Shown here piece after piece: positions 23,882-33,901 of a stretch of 64,000 bases of DNA; position 1 is the stretch's first letter, and each line of letters opens with the position of its first letter. Below the pieces are notes generated by a model. The model was not told the DNA's origin. It saw only the letters and a list, made by a program, of their open reading frames with translations, and searched no databases. The DNA is taken from positions 1 to 64,000 of the forward strand of contig NZ_BMRA01000015.1 of NCBI RefSeq assembly GCF_014648395.1, written 5' to 3'. Both the position numbers and the translations under genes were made by a program. This DNA is from Micromonospora fulviviridis. GTDB lineage: Bacteria > Actinomycetota > Actinomycetes > Mycobacteriales > Micromonosporaceae.

Positions 23882-24753
23882 TCGGTCATCTCCCTGTTCA
23901 CACCAGCGGCGGTGGGCCCGCCTCCGGTGCGCGGCGGGACCACACCCGGCCCCGCGCCGCCGGGCGGCGGGACCGCGCCGGACGCCGGGGCACCCCGGTC
24001 GACCAGCGGCAGCGAGCGTAGCGCGCGTTCCAGGTGCCACTGGAGGTGCGCCGCGACCAGGCCGCTGCACTCCCGGCGCACACCGGTCTCGGTGGCGTCG
24101 GCGTACGCCCAGTCGCCGGTGGTCAGCGCGGACATCAGGTCGATGGTGGCCGGGGCGGGGTGGGCGGCGCCGGGGGGCCGGCAGTCCGGGCAGACCGCGC
24201 CGCCGGCCGGCACGGAGAAGGCCCGGTGCCGCCCCGGGGTGCCGCAGACCGCGCACGCGGTCAACGCGGGCGCCCAGCCGGCGAAGGCCATGCCGCGCAG
24301 CAGGTAGGCGTCGAGCACCAGGGTGGTGGCGTGGTCGCCGGTGGCCAGCGAGCGCAGCGCGCCGAGGGTGAGCTGGAACAGCCGCAGCGAGGGCTCCCGC
24401 TCGATCGGGGTGAGCCGCTCGGCGGTCTCGGCGATCGCGCTGGCCGCCGTGTAGCGGGGGTAGTCGCCGAGGAACCGCTTGCCGTAGAGGTCGATGCCCT
24501 CGGCCTGGCTGATGGTGTGCAGCGAGCTGCCGTGGTTGCCCTTGGGGTCGCCGGCGAGCTGGAGGTCGACGTGCCCGAACGGCTCCAGCCGGGCGCCGAA
24601 CTTGCTGGTGGTGCGCCGTACGCCCCGGGCCACCGCGCGCAGCCGGCCGTGCCGGCGGGTGAGCAGGGTGATGATGCGGTCGGACTCCCCCAGCTTCTGC
24701 ACGCGCAGCACCACCGCGTCGTCGCGGTAGAGCTGTCGGCGGTATCCGGCCAT
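23878..24753 (-). CDS. recO: DNA repair protein RecO
   Basis: A 291-aa recombination mediator that helps RecA load onto SSB-coated DNA with RecR. The N-terminal OB-fold contains YRDDAVVLRVQKLGESDRII and ARGVRRTTSKFGARLEPFGH. A zinc-finger pair CAVCG / CPDC lies near residues 170-195. The C-terminal 40 residues are Gly/Pro-rich and beyond the usual domain. It overlaps uppS and follows the actinobacterial order recO-uppS. Confidence 0.94.
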   Translation of the reverse strand: MAGYRRQLYRDDAVVLRVQKLGESDRIITLLTRRHGRLRAVARGVRRTTSKFGARLEPFGHVDLQLAGDPKGNHGSSLHTISQAEGIDLYGKRFLGDYPRYTAASAIAETAERLTPIEREPSLRLFQLTLGALRSLATGDHATTLVLDAYLLRGMAFAGWAPALTACAVCGTPGRHRAFSVPAGGAVCPDCRPPGAAHPAPATIDLMSALTTGDWAYADATETGVRRECSGLVAAHLQWHLERALRSLPLVDRGAPASGAVPPPGGAGPGVVPPRTGGGPTAAGVNREMTE

Positions 24754-24842
24754 CGGGCCATTCTCCCTCGGGGTGCGATCTCAGGGTCTCTTCGGGGTGG
24801 ACCGGCGGTCGAACCCGGATGTGCCGCCCGCGCGGTCGGCCG

Positions 24843-24848
24843 TAGCGT
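24843..24848 (+). promoter_or_regulatory. -10 hexamer of the DUF4097 lipoprotein
   Basis: TAGCGT is followed by 7 nt and the ATG at 24856. Confidence 0.5.
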
Positions 24849-24855
24849 CCTGGCC

Positions 24856-25635
24856 ATGGCTCTGCACCGGACCGCCGTCGCCGCCGCCGCGGCCGCCACC
24901 CTGATCGTCCTCGCCGGGTGCGACACCCTGTCGTTCCGCCGCCTCGACTACGACCAGACCGAACGCGCGAAGATCGCCCGGATCACCGTGCCGGCCGGCG
25001 GCGCGGGCGACGTGACGATCCGGGCCACCGGTTCCGCCGACGAGGTGCGGATCAAGCGGATCGTCCGCTACCAGGGCGGGGAGCCGGACACCCGGTACGA
25101 GATCAAGGGCGACGAGCTGGTGCTGCCGAGCGACTGCGGCCCCCGGTGCACGGTCTCCTGGGAGGTGACCGCCCCGGAAGGTGTGACGGTGCGCGGTGAG
25201 GCCAGCTCCGGGAACGTCACCCTGAACCGGGTCGGGCCGGTGGACTTCACCCTGCGCTCCGGCGACATCACCGTGACCGAGGCCCGTGGCGAGGTCCGCG
25301 CCACCACCACCTCGGGCAACATCGAGGTGGTCGACGCGACCGGCCCGGTCCGGCTGCGCGCCTCCTCCGGCAACATCGACGCGCGGCGGCTCGCCGCCGG
25401 GGTGGACGCGGAGGCCACCTCGGGCAACGTCACCGCCGAGCTGGACCAGCCGGCCGCGGCCCGGTTGCACGCCACCAGCGGCGACGTCGAGCTGACCGTC
25501 CCCGAGGGCCGGTACCGGGTGCGGGCGGACGCCAAGTCCGGCGACACCGAGCTGACGGTGCCGAACGACCCGGGCGCCTCCCTGCTGCTCGACATCACTG
25601 CCACCAGCGGCAACGTGACGCTCCACCGCCGCTGA
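24856..25635 (+). CDS. DUF4097-type beta-helix lipoprotein
   Basis: A 259-aa exported protein with a signal peptide ending in a lipobox (VLAGC, Cys22). The C-terminal two thirds are built of repeated units with the pattern SGNV/SGNI/SGDI about every 15-20 residues (ASSGNVTL, TTSGNIEV, ASSGNIDA, ATSGNVTA, ATSGDVEL, ATSGNVTL), the hallmark of DUF4097/DUF4098 adhesin-like right-handed beta-helices. Cys pair CGPRC may be a disulfide. It probably sits on the outer face of the membrane; the role is unknown. Confidence 0.82.
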   Translation: MALHRTAVAAAAAATLIVLAGCDTLSFRRLDYDQTERAKIARITVPAGGAGDVTIRATGSADEVRIKRIVRYQGGEPDTRYEIKGDELVLPSDCGPRCTVSWEVTAPEGVTVRGEASSGNVTLNRVGPVDFTLRSGDITVTEARGEVRATTTSGNIEVVDATGPVRLRASSGNIDARRLAAGVDAEATSGNVTAELDQPAAARLHATSGDVELTVPEGRYRVRADAKSGDTELTVPNDPGASLLLDITATSGNVTLHRR

Positions 25636-25647
25636 GGCGGCCGCCGG

Positions 25648-26784
25648 TCAGCGCGGGGTGAGGCCGGACCGCTCGGGCGCGCGCGGGGACGGCACCCGGG
25701 CGCCGGCCACGGCGAGTCCGGTCTCCGCGCCGGCCGGCGCCGGGCTGGCCGGCGCGGCCGCCGCCCGCTCGGCCGCGCTCCGCCGGGGGCGGCCGGGCAC
25801 CAGTTCCGGGGTACGCCGGGCGGCCAGGTCCTCGACCCAGCCGACCAGCAGGGTGACCACGCCGACCAGCGCGAACACCAGCGCCACCCGGAACGCCAGC
25901 CCGAGCGGGTCCTGGTGCGACCAGCCGACCACGTCCACCAGCGGGGTGAGCGCCACCACGAACGGCATGTGCCAGAGGTAGACGGTCAGCGCGCGCCGGT
26001 TCAGCACGGTGACCGCCCGGCCCAGCGCCGGGATGCGGTCGACCCACGGCGCCGCGGCCGGCGCCCGGCCGATCGCCACCAGGATGAACGCCGCCGACCA
26101 GAGCGCGTTGCCCAGGTGGATGTCGTTCAGGTCGTGCCCGCGCGGGCCGGGGTGGGTGAGGATCCAGCACAGCCCGGCCGCGCCGAGGGCGGCCGCGAGC
26201 GGCACGAGCACCCGGTTGGCGATGCGGCGCAGCAGGCCGTCGTGGTGCGCGAAGCCGAGCAGCCAGGCGCCGAAGTACAGGCCGAACTCGCGCAGCACGG
26301 TCGGCGGGTTCGCCAGCACGCCGAACTCGATGGCCCCGAGCAGCGCGTACGGGGCCAGCAGGGTGGGCAGCGGGGCCCGGCGGAACAGCCAGAGGGCCAC
26401 CGGCGAGGCGAGCACGAACCAGAGGTAGTCCCGCAGGTACCAGATCGGGCTCAGGGCGATGGCGCCCCACTGGTTGGCCGGTGGGTCGCTGACCGGGAAG
26501 AGCCAGAGCAGCACCTTCGGGGTGAGCGGCAGCCCGGTGAGCAGCATGGCCGGCACGAAGACCGCGGCGAGCACCCAGAGCGACGGCAGCAACCGGCGCA
26601 GCCGGCGCGCCACGGCCGGTACGCCGGTCCGGTCCAGCGACGCGGCCATCAGCGAGCCGGCGAGCGCGAACATCACCGACATCGCCGGGAAGATCAGGGT
26701 CAGCGCCGCCCATCCGGTGACGTGGTAGACGACGACTCGAACGATGGCCAGGAAGCGGAGCAGGTCGAGGTATCGGTTTCGCAT
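25648..26784 (-). CDS. Acyltransferase family 3 membrane protein
   Basis: A 378-aa integral membrane protein with about ten hydrophobic segments. It begins MRNRYLDLLRFLAIVRVVVYH, the Acyl_transf_3 motif in which Arg and His form part of the active site. Such enzymes O-acetylate or acylate sugars, lipids or antibiotics at the membrane. The C-terminal 50 residues are Ala/Pro-rich. It stands alone between the lipoprotein (convergent, 12 bp apart) and era, so no pathway is indicated. Confidence 0.83.
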   Translation of the reverse strand: MRNRYLDLLRFLAIVRVVVYHVTGWAALTLIFPAMSVMFALAGSLMAASLDRTGVPAVARRLRRLLPSLWVLAAVFVPAMLLTGLPLTPKVLLWLFPVSDPPANQWGAIALSPIWYLRDYLWFVLASPVALWLFRRAPLPTLLAPYALLGAIEFGVLANPPTVLREFGLYFGAWLLGFAHHDGLLRRIANRVLVPLAAALGAAGLCWILTHPGPRGHDLNDIHLGNALWSAAFILVAIGRAPAAAPWVDRIPALGRAVTVLNRRALTVYLWHMPFVVALTPLVDVVGWSHQDPLGLAFRVALVFALVGVVTLLVGWVEDLAARRTPELVPGRPRRSAAERAAAAPASPAPAGAETGLAVAGARVPSPRAPERSGLTPR

Positions 26785-26930
26785 CAGCTCGCGGGGGCGT
26801 CGGGGGCGGGGAGCAACGCCTCCCTACCCTCCGACCTGGCCGGACGAAACGATGCGCGGGCCCGGGTCAAAAGTGAAACATCCCATAAAGCCGCCCGATC
26901 CGGACCAGCCCGGCATCCGCCGGAAACGCG

Positions 26931-26963
26931 GACCGCCGGCCCCCTCACTGGGGACCGGCGGTC
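26931..26963 (-). terminator. Terminator of the era operon
   Basis: Stem GACCGCCGGCCCC against GGGGACCGGCGGTC (one-base bulge), 13 bp beyond the era stop. Confidence 0.75.
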
Positions 26964-26975
26964 GGGCGTACGGGG

Positions 26976-27872
26976 TCAGAAGCCGAGCTTGCGCAGCTGC
27001 TTCGGGTCGCGCTGCCAGTCCTTGGCGACCCGGACGTGCAGGTCCAGGTAGACCCGGGTGCCGAGCAGCTCCTCGATCTGCCGTCGGGCCGTGGTGCCGA
27101 CGTGCTTGAGCCGGCTGCCGCGGTGACCGATCACGATCGCCTTCTGGCTCGATCGCTCCACGTACACGTCCGCGTAGATCTTGGTGACGTTGCCCTCGGG
27201 GATCATCTCCTCGACCACCACGGCGATGGAGTGCGGCAGCTCGTCCCGGACCCCCTCCAGGGCGGCCTCGCGGACCAGTTCGGCGACGAGCACCTGCTCC
27301 GGGTCGTCGGTGAGCATGTCGTCCGGGTAGAGCTGCGGCGACTCCGGCAGGTAGCCGGTCATCACGTCGACCAGGGTGTCCACCTGGTGCCCGGAGACCG
27401 CGCTCACCGGCACCACGTCGGCGAACTCGCCCATCTCGCTCACCGCGAGCAGCTGCTCGGCCAGCCGCTTCTTGTCCACCAGGTCGGTCTTGGTGACCAC
27501 GGCCAGCACGGTCGCCCGCAGGCTGGCCAGCTCGCCGGTGATGAACCGGTCGCCCCGCCCGATCGGCTCGTTCGCCGGGATGCAGAGGCCGATCACGTCG
27601 ACCTCGCTCCAGGTCTCCCGGACCAGGTCGTTGAGCCGCTCGCCGAGCAGTGTGCGGGGACGGTGCAGCCCCGGGGTGTCGACCAGCACGAGCTGCGAGT
27701 CGGGCCGGTGCAGCACGGCCCGGATGATGTGCCGGGTGGTCTGCGGCTTGTTCGAGGTGATGGCGATCTTGGTGCCGACGATCGCGTTGGTCAGCGTCGA
27801 CTTGCCGGCGTTGGGCCGCCCGACGAAGCAGCCGAAACCGGCCCGGTAGGGACGCTGCGCGACGTCGCTCAC
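26976..27872 (-). CDS. era: GTPase Era
   Basis: A 298-aa GTPase that binds 16S rRNA and assists 30S assembly. G1 is GRPNAGKS (18-25), G2 includes PQTTRHIIRA, G3 is VDTPGLH, G4 is TKTDLVD. The C-terminal KH domain contains IVIGHRGSRLKHVGTTARRQ. The GTG start overlaps the stop of the deaminase-like gene, at the end of a phoH-ybeY-CNNM-cdd-like-era series, which is the usual actinobacterial order. Confidence 0.96.
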   Translation of the reverse strand: MSDVAQRPYRAGFGCFVGRPNAGKSTLTNAIVGTKIAITSNKPQTTRHIIRAVLHRPDSQLVLVDTPGLHRPRTLLGERLNDLVRETWSEVDVIGLCIPANEPIGRGDRFITGELASLRATVLAVVTKTDLVDKKRLAEQLLAVSEMGEFADVVPVSAVSGHQVDTLVDVMTGYLPESPQLYPDDMLTDDPEQVLVAELVREAALEGVRDELPHSIAVVVEEMIPEGNVTKIYADVYVERSSQKAIVIGHRGSRLKHVGTTARRQIEELLGTRVYLDLHVRVAKDWQRDPKQLRKLGF

Positions 27873-28255
27873 TCGACCACCGTGCCGAGGACGGTGCCGT
27901 CCGGCGCGGCCACGTGGATCGGCGCGTCGGCGGAGAGGTCGCGGACTGCGGCGTGCCCCGCGCCGTCCAGCGTCGACGCCTCGGTCACCACGACGGCGGC
28001 CTCCAGCCGGCTCGCGCCGGCGGCCACCGCTGAGGCGACCGCGAGCTGGAGCGCGGTCAGGGTCAGCGACGGCAGCGCCACGCTGGCCGCCGCGTACGTC
28101 CGGCCGTCCTGGTCGCGGACCGCCGCGCCCTCCACGGCGCCCACCCGGCCCCGCGCCCCCCGGGCCAGGACGACCAGCTTGCCGTCCTCGGCGCTCAGCT
28201 CGGCGGGGTCGGACGGGGTGGGCCGGGCGGCCGGCACGGCGGGTGACTCAGGCAT
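27869..28255 (-). CDS. Cytidine deaminase-like protein lacking the zinc site
   Basis: A 128-aa protein starting MPESPAVPAARPTPSDPAEL. Its core (KLVVLARGARGRVGAVEGAA, GRTYAAASVALPSLTLTALQ, AVASAVAAGASRLEAAVVVT) follows the cytidine deaminase fold. However, the zinc ligands expected as HAE and PCxxC are absent: the equivalent positions read LTA and no Cys exists in the protein. It is therefore probably catalytically dead or has a different role. It is conserved between the CNNM gene and era in actinomycetes. The ATG at 28255 gives an 8-bp overlap with the CNNM stop; ATG 28294 is an alternative. Confidence 0.7.
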   Translation of the reverse strand: MPESPAVPAARPTPSDPAELSAEDGKLVVLARGARGRVGAVEGAAVRDQDGRTYAAASVALPSLTLTALQLAVASAVAAGASRLEAAVVVTEASTLDGAGHAAVRDLSADAPIHVAAPDGTVLGTVVE

Positions 28256-29636
28256 CGGCGGGTTGCCTCTCCTCGGAACGGTTGTGGTTGCCACGGGGGT
28301 CGGTCTGCTCGCCGCGCCCCGCGCTGTCCGGCGCGTCGCCCGGCTCGACCCGGCTGACCAGCACGGAGTCGATCCGGTTGCGCCGCCCGGTGGTGCCCTC
28401 GGCGATCAGCCGGAGCCCGGCCACCTCGGCGGCGGCGCCCGGGATCGGCACCCGGCCGAGCGCCTGGGCGAGCAGGCCACCGACCGTCTCCACCTCGTCG
28501 GTGGGCAGTTCGGTGTCGAACAGCTCGCCCAGATTCTCCACCGGCAGCCGGGCGGTCACCCGCACGGCCCCGTCCGCCAGGCGCTCGACCGGCGGGCGCT
28601 CGACATCGTACTCGTCGGTGATCTCGCCGACGATCTCCTCCAGGATGTCCTCGATGGTGACCAGGCCGCCGGTGCCGCCGTACTCGTCGACGACGATGAC
28701 CAGGTGGTTGCGGGCCGCCTGCATCTCCGAGAGCAGGTCGTCGACCGGCTTGGACTCGGGCACGAAGGTCGCCGGGCGCATCAGCTCGGCCACCGGCATC
28801 TGCCGGGCCTCCGGGGTGCCCTGGAGCCGCCGGATCAGGTCCTTGAGGTAGAGCACGCCGAGCACGTCGTCGACGTTCTCGCCGATCACCGGGATCCGGG
28901 AGAAGCCGGAGCGCAGGAAGAGCGCCAGCGCCTGCGCGAGCGTCTTGCTGTCCTCTATCCACACCATCTCGGTGCGGGGCACCATCACCTCGCGGGCGAT
29001 GGTGTCGCCGAGCGCGAAGACCGAGTGGATCATCTGCCGCTCGCCGTGCTCGACCACGCCGCGCTGCTCGGCCAGGTCGACCAGCTCGCGCAGCTCGACC
29101 TGGGTGGCGAACGGCCCCTCCCGGAAGCCGCGCCCCGGGGTGACCGCGTTGCCGATCAGGATCAGCAGCGAGGCCAGCGGGTTGAGCGCCCGGCCCAGCC
29201 AGCGCACCAGCGGCGCGACGGCGCGGCCGACCGCGTAGGCGTGCTGCCGGCCGAGGGTGCGGGGCGCGACGCCGACCACCACGAAGCTGACCACGGTCAT
29301 CGCCCCGGCGGTGACCAGGGCGGCCCGCCAGCCGGCGCCGAAGGTGTCCACGGCCACCAGCGCCACCAGCGTGGTGGCGGTCAGCTCGGCCAGCAGCCGG
29401 AGCAGGAGCAGCAGGTTGAGGTGGCGGACCACGTCGCCGGCGACCGCCTGGAGGGTACGCGCGCCGCGCGCGCCATCCCGGGCCAGCTCGGCGGCCCGGG
29501 CCGGCGAGACGGCGGCCAGCGCGGCCTCGGTCATCGCGATCAGGCCGGCGAGCACCACCAGCCCCGCGGCGACGGCGAGGAGAGGGAGATCGGGCAGGCC
29601 GGCGGGCGCACCGCCGGCCGCCAGGGTGGCTGTCAC
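28248..29636 (-). CDS. CNNM/CorC-family membrane protein with CBS pair (hemolysin family)
   Basis: A 462-aa protein. The N-terminal DUF21 domain (about 15-190) has three or four transmembrane helices. A CBS pair follows (MVPRTEMVWIEDSKTLAQAL and MRPATFVPESKPVDDLLSEM, about 205-335) with adjoining VIVVDEYGGTGGLVTIEDIL. A CorC_HlyC domain ends the protein. Members are linked to Mg/Co efflux rather than hemolysis. The GTG start overlaps the ybeY stop by GTGA. Position between ybeY and era is conserved in actinobacteria. Confidence 0.9.
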   Translation of the reverse strand: MTATLAAGGAPAGLPDLPLLAVAAGLVVLAGLIAMTEAALAAVSPARAAELARDGARGARTLQAVAGDVVRHLNLLLLLRLLAELTATTLVALVAVDTFGAGWRAALVTAGAMTVVSFVVVGVAPRTLGRQHAYAVGRAVAPLVRWLGRALNPLASLLILIGNAVTPGRGFREGPFATQVELRELVDLAEQRGVVEHGERQMIHSVFALGDTIAREVMVPRTEMVWIEDSKTLAQALALFLRSGFSRIPVIGENVDDVLGVLYLKDLIRRLQGTPEARQMPVAELMRPATFVPESKPVDDLLSEMQAARNHLVIVVDEYGGTGGLVTIEDILEEIVGEITDEYDVERPPVERLADGAVRVTARLPVENLGELFDTELPTDEVETVGGLLAQALGRVPIPGAAAEVAGLRLIAEGTTGRRNRIDSVLVSRVEPGDAPDSAGRGEQTDPRGNHNRSEERQPADA

Positions 29637-30106
29637 TGCGATCGGGTCGACCGCCAGCTGGCCAGCAGTCGGGCCTGGAGACCGAACATCTCCCGCTCCT
29701 CCTCCGGCTCGGCGTGGTCGTAGCCGAGCAGGTGCAGCACGCCGTGCACGGTGAGCAGGTGCAGCTCGTCGGCGGGCGAGTGCCCGGCGGTGGCGGCCTG
29801 CTTGCCGGCCACCTCCGGGCAGAGCACGATGTCGCCGAGCAGGGCCGGCTCACCGCCGGCCGGGGCGCTCTCCCCCGGGCCGTGGTCGACGCTGCCCTCG
29901 TCCATGGGGAAGGCGAGCACGTCGGTCGGGCCGTCGCCACCCATCCAGCGGTGGTTCAGCTCCGACATGTATTCGATGTCGACCAGCAGCACGGACAGCT
30001 CGGCGAGGGGGTTGACCCCCATCTCGTCGAGGGCGTGCCGGGCGACGGCGAGCACGGCGTCGGTGTCGACGTCGACACCGGACTCGTTGGCGATCTCGAT
30101 GGACAA
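29633..30106 (-). CDS. ybeY: Endoribonuclease YbeY (rRNA maturation factor)
   Basis: A 157-aa zinc-dependent single-strand endoribonuclease involved in 16S rRNA 3' processing and quality control. The zinc motif HGVLHLLGYDH contributes His121, His125 and His131. The upstream strand-turn NHRWMGGDGPTDVLAFPM is characteristic. It sits behind phoH, as in most bacteria, with 18 bp between. Confidence 0.95.
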   Translation of the reverse strand: MSIEIANESGVDVDTDAVLAVARHALDEMGVNPLAELSVLLVDIEYMSELNHRWMGGDGPTDVLAFPMDEGSVDHGPGESAPAGGEPALLGDIVLCPEVAGKQAATAGHSPADELHLLTVHGVLHLLGYDHAEPEEEREMFGLQARLLASWRSTRSQ

Positions 30107-30124
30107 CTGTCTTCCTCTGGTGGG

Positions 30125-31183
<1,059 letters not shown>

Positions 31184-31313
31184 AGATCGGGCCGTCGGGC
31201 CCTACGCCACCTGCTCTCGAACTTGGCGCCGGGCCCTGCTGGCGCGGCGGTCGTGACTCCCATCGTATCGGGTCAACACCGCCCGCACCTCGCCCATTTC
31301 CTGCGGTAGGAGA

Positions 31314-32690
31314 TCAACTGCCGGCGCGGAAGTCGTACCCCTCGAAGGTCTCCTGGTGCCGGGTGAACCGGTAGGTGGCCCAGTGCATCCGGACCACGGC
31401 CCCACGCTCGTCCCGGGTCAGCCGGAGCAGCTCGCCCACCTCCCGGCCGGCGACCGTGCGGAACACGTCCGGCCGGTCCGGCAGCGGGGCGAACACCGCG
31501 GGCGGCTTGCCGGCCGGGTCGTCCGCGCCCCGGGCCCGCAGCGCCCCGTCGTGCCAGGAGAAGACGTACTCGAAGCCCTCGCCCCACCAGCGGCCGAGCA
31601 GGCCGCGCAGGTGCTCCGGGGCGGACGCGCCGGGCCGCCACGGCTCGATGTCGGCCGGGTCGTTCTCGGCGGCGGCGGCGAGCAGCCGGTGCGGCAGCTC
31701 GAAGACCTCCACGCCGGTGCCCGAGGAGCCCAGCACCGCGCAGCCCATCGCGCCCGCGGTGCCGTCCCCGCCGCGCCGGCCGTAGACGGAGGCCAGGAAA
31801 CCGGGCATGGCCCCGTCGTGCCCCACGTGCATCACCCGCGCCGGCTGCGGCACCAGGATCAGCCCGAGGCCGAACCCACCGGCCCAGAGCGTCTCGTCGG
31901 TGGTGGTCAGCGGCCAGCGCATCTCGTCGAGGGTGGCCGGCGCGAGCACCGCGCCGGCCGGGTCCAGCGCGGCCGGGTCGGCCAGGAAGGCCGCCCAGCG
32001 CGCCATGTCCGGCGCGGTGCTCCAGAGCTGCGCCGCCGGGGCCACCGCGCCGAAGTCCGTGTTCGGCTCCGGCCGGGCCTCGTCGGAGTACGCGTCGACC
32101 AGGAACCCGGTCGCCGCCCGCTCACCCGGGGCCGGGCCGGTGGCGGTCAGCCCGAGCGGGGCGAGCACCCGCTCGGCCAGCACCTCGGCCCAGGTGCCGC
32201 CGCGCAGCCGGGCGACCAGCTCGCCGAGCAGGGCCATGCCGAGGTTGGAGTAGTGGTAGCGCCGCCCGGTGGGCAGCACCCGCTCCACCCGGGCCAGGTC
32301 GGCGAGGAGTTCGGTGACGTCGGGCGCCCGCAGGCTGTCCCACACGTCGCCGTGCGGCTCGCGCTGCAGGCCCGCGGTGTGCGACAGCAGCCGGCGTACG
32401 GTCAGCTCGCCGTGGGCCGGCAGGTCCAGGTGCCGCCCGATCGGGTCGTCCAGGTCGAGCAGCCCCTCGTCCCGGCACTGCATGACCAGCACGGCGGTGA
32501 AGGTCTTGGTGACCGAGCCGATCCGGAAGACCGTCTCCGGCCCGAGCGGGGTGTCGTTGCCGGTCCCGCCGACCGCGCAGGTCCAGAGCGGCCGGTCGGC
32601 CCGGTGCAGGGCGACCGAGACGGCCGGGATCCGCCCGTGGGCCTGCGCCTGCCGCACCATCCGGCCGAGCCGGTCATGCACCGTGATCAT
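31314..32690 (-). CDS. Serine hydrolase, class C beta-lactamase family
   Basis: A 458-aa penicillin-binding-protein-like hydrolase without a signal peptide, so probably cytoplasmic. The nucleophile motif is GSVTKTF (Ser59, Lys62). The YxN motif is HYSNLG (about 145), and the third motif is HVGHDG (HxG in place of KTG, about 295). Such proteins are esterases or peptidases (EstB/DD-peptidase type). A C-terminal lipocalin-like beta domain (VFRTVAGREVGELLRLTRDE) follows. The ATG start has TAGACT 6 nt upstream. Confidence 0.85.
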   Translation of the reverse strand: MITVHDRLGRMVRQAQAHGRIPAVSVALHRADRPLWTCAVGGTGNDTPLGPETVFRIGSVTKTFTAVLVMQCRDEGLLDLDDPIGRHLDLPAHGELTVRRLLSHTAGLQREPHGDVWDSLRAPDVTELLADLARVERVLPTGRRYHYSNLGMALLGELVARLRGGTWAEVLAERVLAPLGLTATGPAPGERAATGFLVDAYSDEARPEPNTDFGAVAPAAQLWSTAPDMARWAAFLADPAALDPAGAVLAPATLDEMRWPLTTTDETLWAGGFGLGLILVPQPARVMHVGHDGAMPGFLASVYGRRGGDGTAGAMGCAVLGSSGTGVEVFELPHRLLAAAAENDPADIEPWRPGASAPEHLRGLLGRWWGEGFEYVFSWHDGALRARGADDPAGKPPAVFAPLPDRPDVFRTVAGREVGELLRLTRDERGAVVRMHWATYRFTRHQETFEGYDFRAGS

Positions 32691-32696
32691 GAGGGC

Positions 32697-32702
32697 AGTC
32701 TA
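32697..32702 (-). promoter_or_regulatory. -10 hexamer of the serine hydrolase gene
   Basis: TAGACT, 6 nt before the ATG; leaderless. Confidence 0.5.
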
Positions 32703-32711
32703 GGCAGCGGA

Positions 32712-33062
32712 TCAGCGGCAGAGCATCGGGCCGAGCGGCGCGCCGCCGAGCAGGTGCGCGTGCACGTGGAAGACCTCCTGGCCGCCGTACGGGCCGGTGT
32801 TGAACATCAGCCGGAAGCCGTCCACGGTCAGCCCCTCCTCCTCGGCCACCACGGCGGCGGTGCTGAGCAGCTCACCGGCCAGCCCCGGGTCGCCCTCGGC
32901 CAGGGTGACCACGTCCGCGTAGTGCTCCTTCGGGATCACCAGCACGTGCGTGGGCGCCTTCGGGTCGATGTCCCGGAAGGCCAGGGTGGTGGCGGTCTCG
33001 CGGACGATGGTGGCCGGGATCTCCCCGGCGACGATCCGGCAGAACAGGCAGTCGGTTCCCAT
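32712..33062 (-). CDS. HIT family nucleotide-binding protein
   Basis: A 116-aa histidine-triad hydrolase starting MGTDCLFCRIVAGEIPATIV. The triad HVHAHLL (His99, His101, His103) closes the nucleotide site, and Cys5/Cys8 match the zinc-type HINT proteins. Substrates are AMP-conjugates such as adenosine phosphoramidates. In many actinobacteria a HIT gene precedes phoH; here a serine hydrolase lies between. The ATG at 33062 has TACCAT 6 nt upstream. Confidence 0.9.
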   Translation of the reverse strand: MGTDCLFCRIVAGEIPATIVRETATTLAFRDIDPKAPTHVLVIPKEHYADVVTLAEGDPGLAGELLSTAAVVAEEEGLTVDGFRLMFNTGPYGGQEVFHVHAHLLGGAPLGPMLCR

Positions 33063-33068
33063 CGGGGC

Positions 33069-33074
33069 ATGGTA
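33069..33074 (-). promoter_or_regulatory. -10 hexamer of the HIT gene
   Basis: TACCAT, 6 nt before the HIT ATG. Only 47 bp separate the HIT start from the divergent SDR start, so the promoters abut. Confidence 0.5.
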
Positions 33075-33096
33075 AGTCGTCCCGTACCGGCTCAGG

Positions 33097-33102
33097 CATG
33101 AT
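33097..33102 (+). promoter_or_regulatory. -10 hexamer of the SDR gene
   Basis: CATGAT ends 7 nt before the GTG at 33110; it also overlaps the alternative ATG starts at 33098 and 33101. Confidence 0.4.
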
Positions 33103-33109
33103 GTGCCGC

Positions 33110-33871
33110 GTGACTTCACGGGCGGTACTGGTGACGGGGGCCTCGCGCGGCATCGGGCGTGCGGTGGCGCGGGCGTTCGCGACGGGCGGGGACCGGGTGG
33201 CGATCCACCACCGGGACTCCGCGGAGCTGGCCGAGGCGCTGCGGGCGGAACTGCCCGGCGAGGGGCACGTGGTGGTCCGCGCCGACCTGGCCGACCCGGA
33301 GGCGGTCCGGGCCATGGTGGACGAGGCGGCGCAGCGCCTGGGCGGCCTCGACGTCCTGGTCAACAACGCCGGCGTCTACGGCCCCCGCGACCTGCCGCAC
33401 CCGGTCTTCGGGAACACCTACGACCAGTGGCAGGAGCAGTGGCGGCTGGTCCTGGAGACCAACCTGACCGGCGCCGCGAACGTCACCTGGTGCGCCGCCC
33501 AGCACATGCGCGAGCGGGGCGGCCGGATCGTGAACGTGTCGTCCCGGGGTGCCTTCCGGGGTGAGCCGGAGCAGCCCGCGTACGGGGCGAGCAAGGCGGG
33601 GCTGAACGCGCTCGGTCAGTCGTTGGCGCTGGCCCTGGCCCCGTACGGCATCGCGGTGGCGACGGTCGCGCCGGGCTTCGTGGCGACCGACATGACCACC
33701 ACCCACCTCAGCGGCGAGCGGGGCGACGCCATCCGCGCCCAGTCCCCGTTCAACCGGGTGGCCCGCCCCGAGGAGATCGCCGCGGCCGTGCACTGGCTGG
33801 CCAGCCCCGAGGCGGAGTGGGCCTCCGGCACCATCGTCGACCTCAACGGCGCCTCCTACCTCCGCACCTGA
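33110..33871 (+). CDS. SDR family oxidoreductase (FabG-like)
   Basis: A 253-aa short-chain dehydrogenase. The NAD(P) motif TGASRGIG is at 9-16, NNAG follows at the end of strand 4, and the catalytic Ser-Tyr-Lys set is NVSSRGAF and YGASKAG. PGFVATDM is the usual C-terminal motif. Substrate unknown; 3-oxoacyl reductase-like. GTG 33110 is preferred over ATG 33098 or 33101 because the CATGAT hexamer spacing fits and MTSRAVLVTG is the usual length before the nucleotide motif. Confidence 0.88.
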   Translation: MTSRAVLVTGASRGIGRAVARAFATGGDRVAIHHRDSAELAEALRAELPGEGHVVVRADLADPEAVRAMVDEAAQRLGGLDVLVNNAGVYGPRDLPHPVFGNTYDQWQEQWRLVLETNLTGAANVTWCAAQHMRERGGRIVNVSSRGAFRGEPEQPAYGASKAGLNALGQSLALALAPYGIAVATVAPGFVATDMTTTHLSGERGDAIRAQSPFNRVARPEEIAAAVHWLASPEAEWASGTIVDLNGASYLRT

Positions 33872-33901
33872 CGCCCCACCACGCCCACCCACCCCCGCGG
33901 C

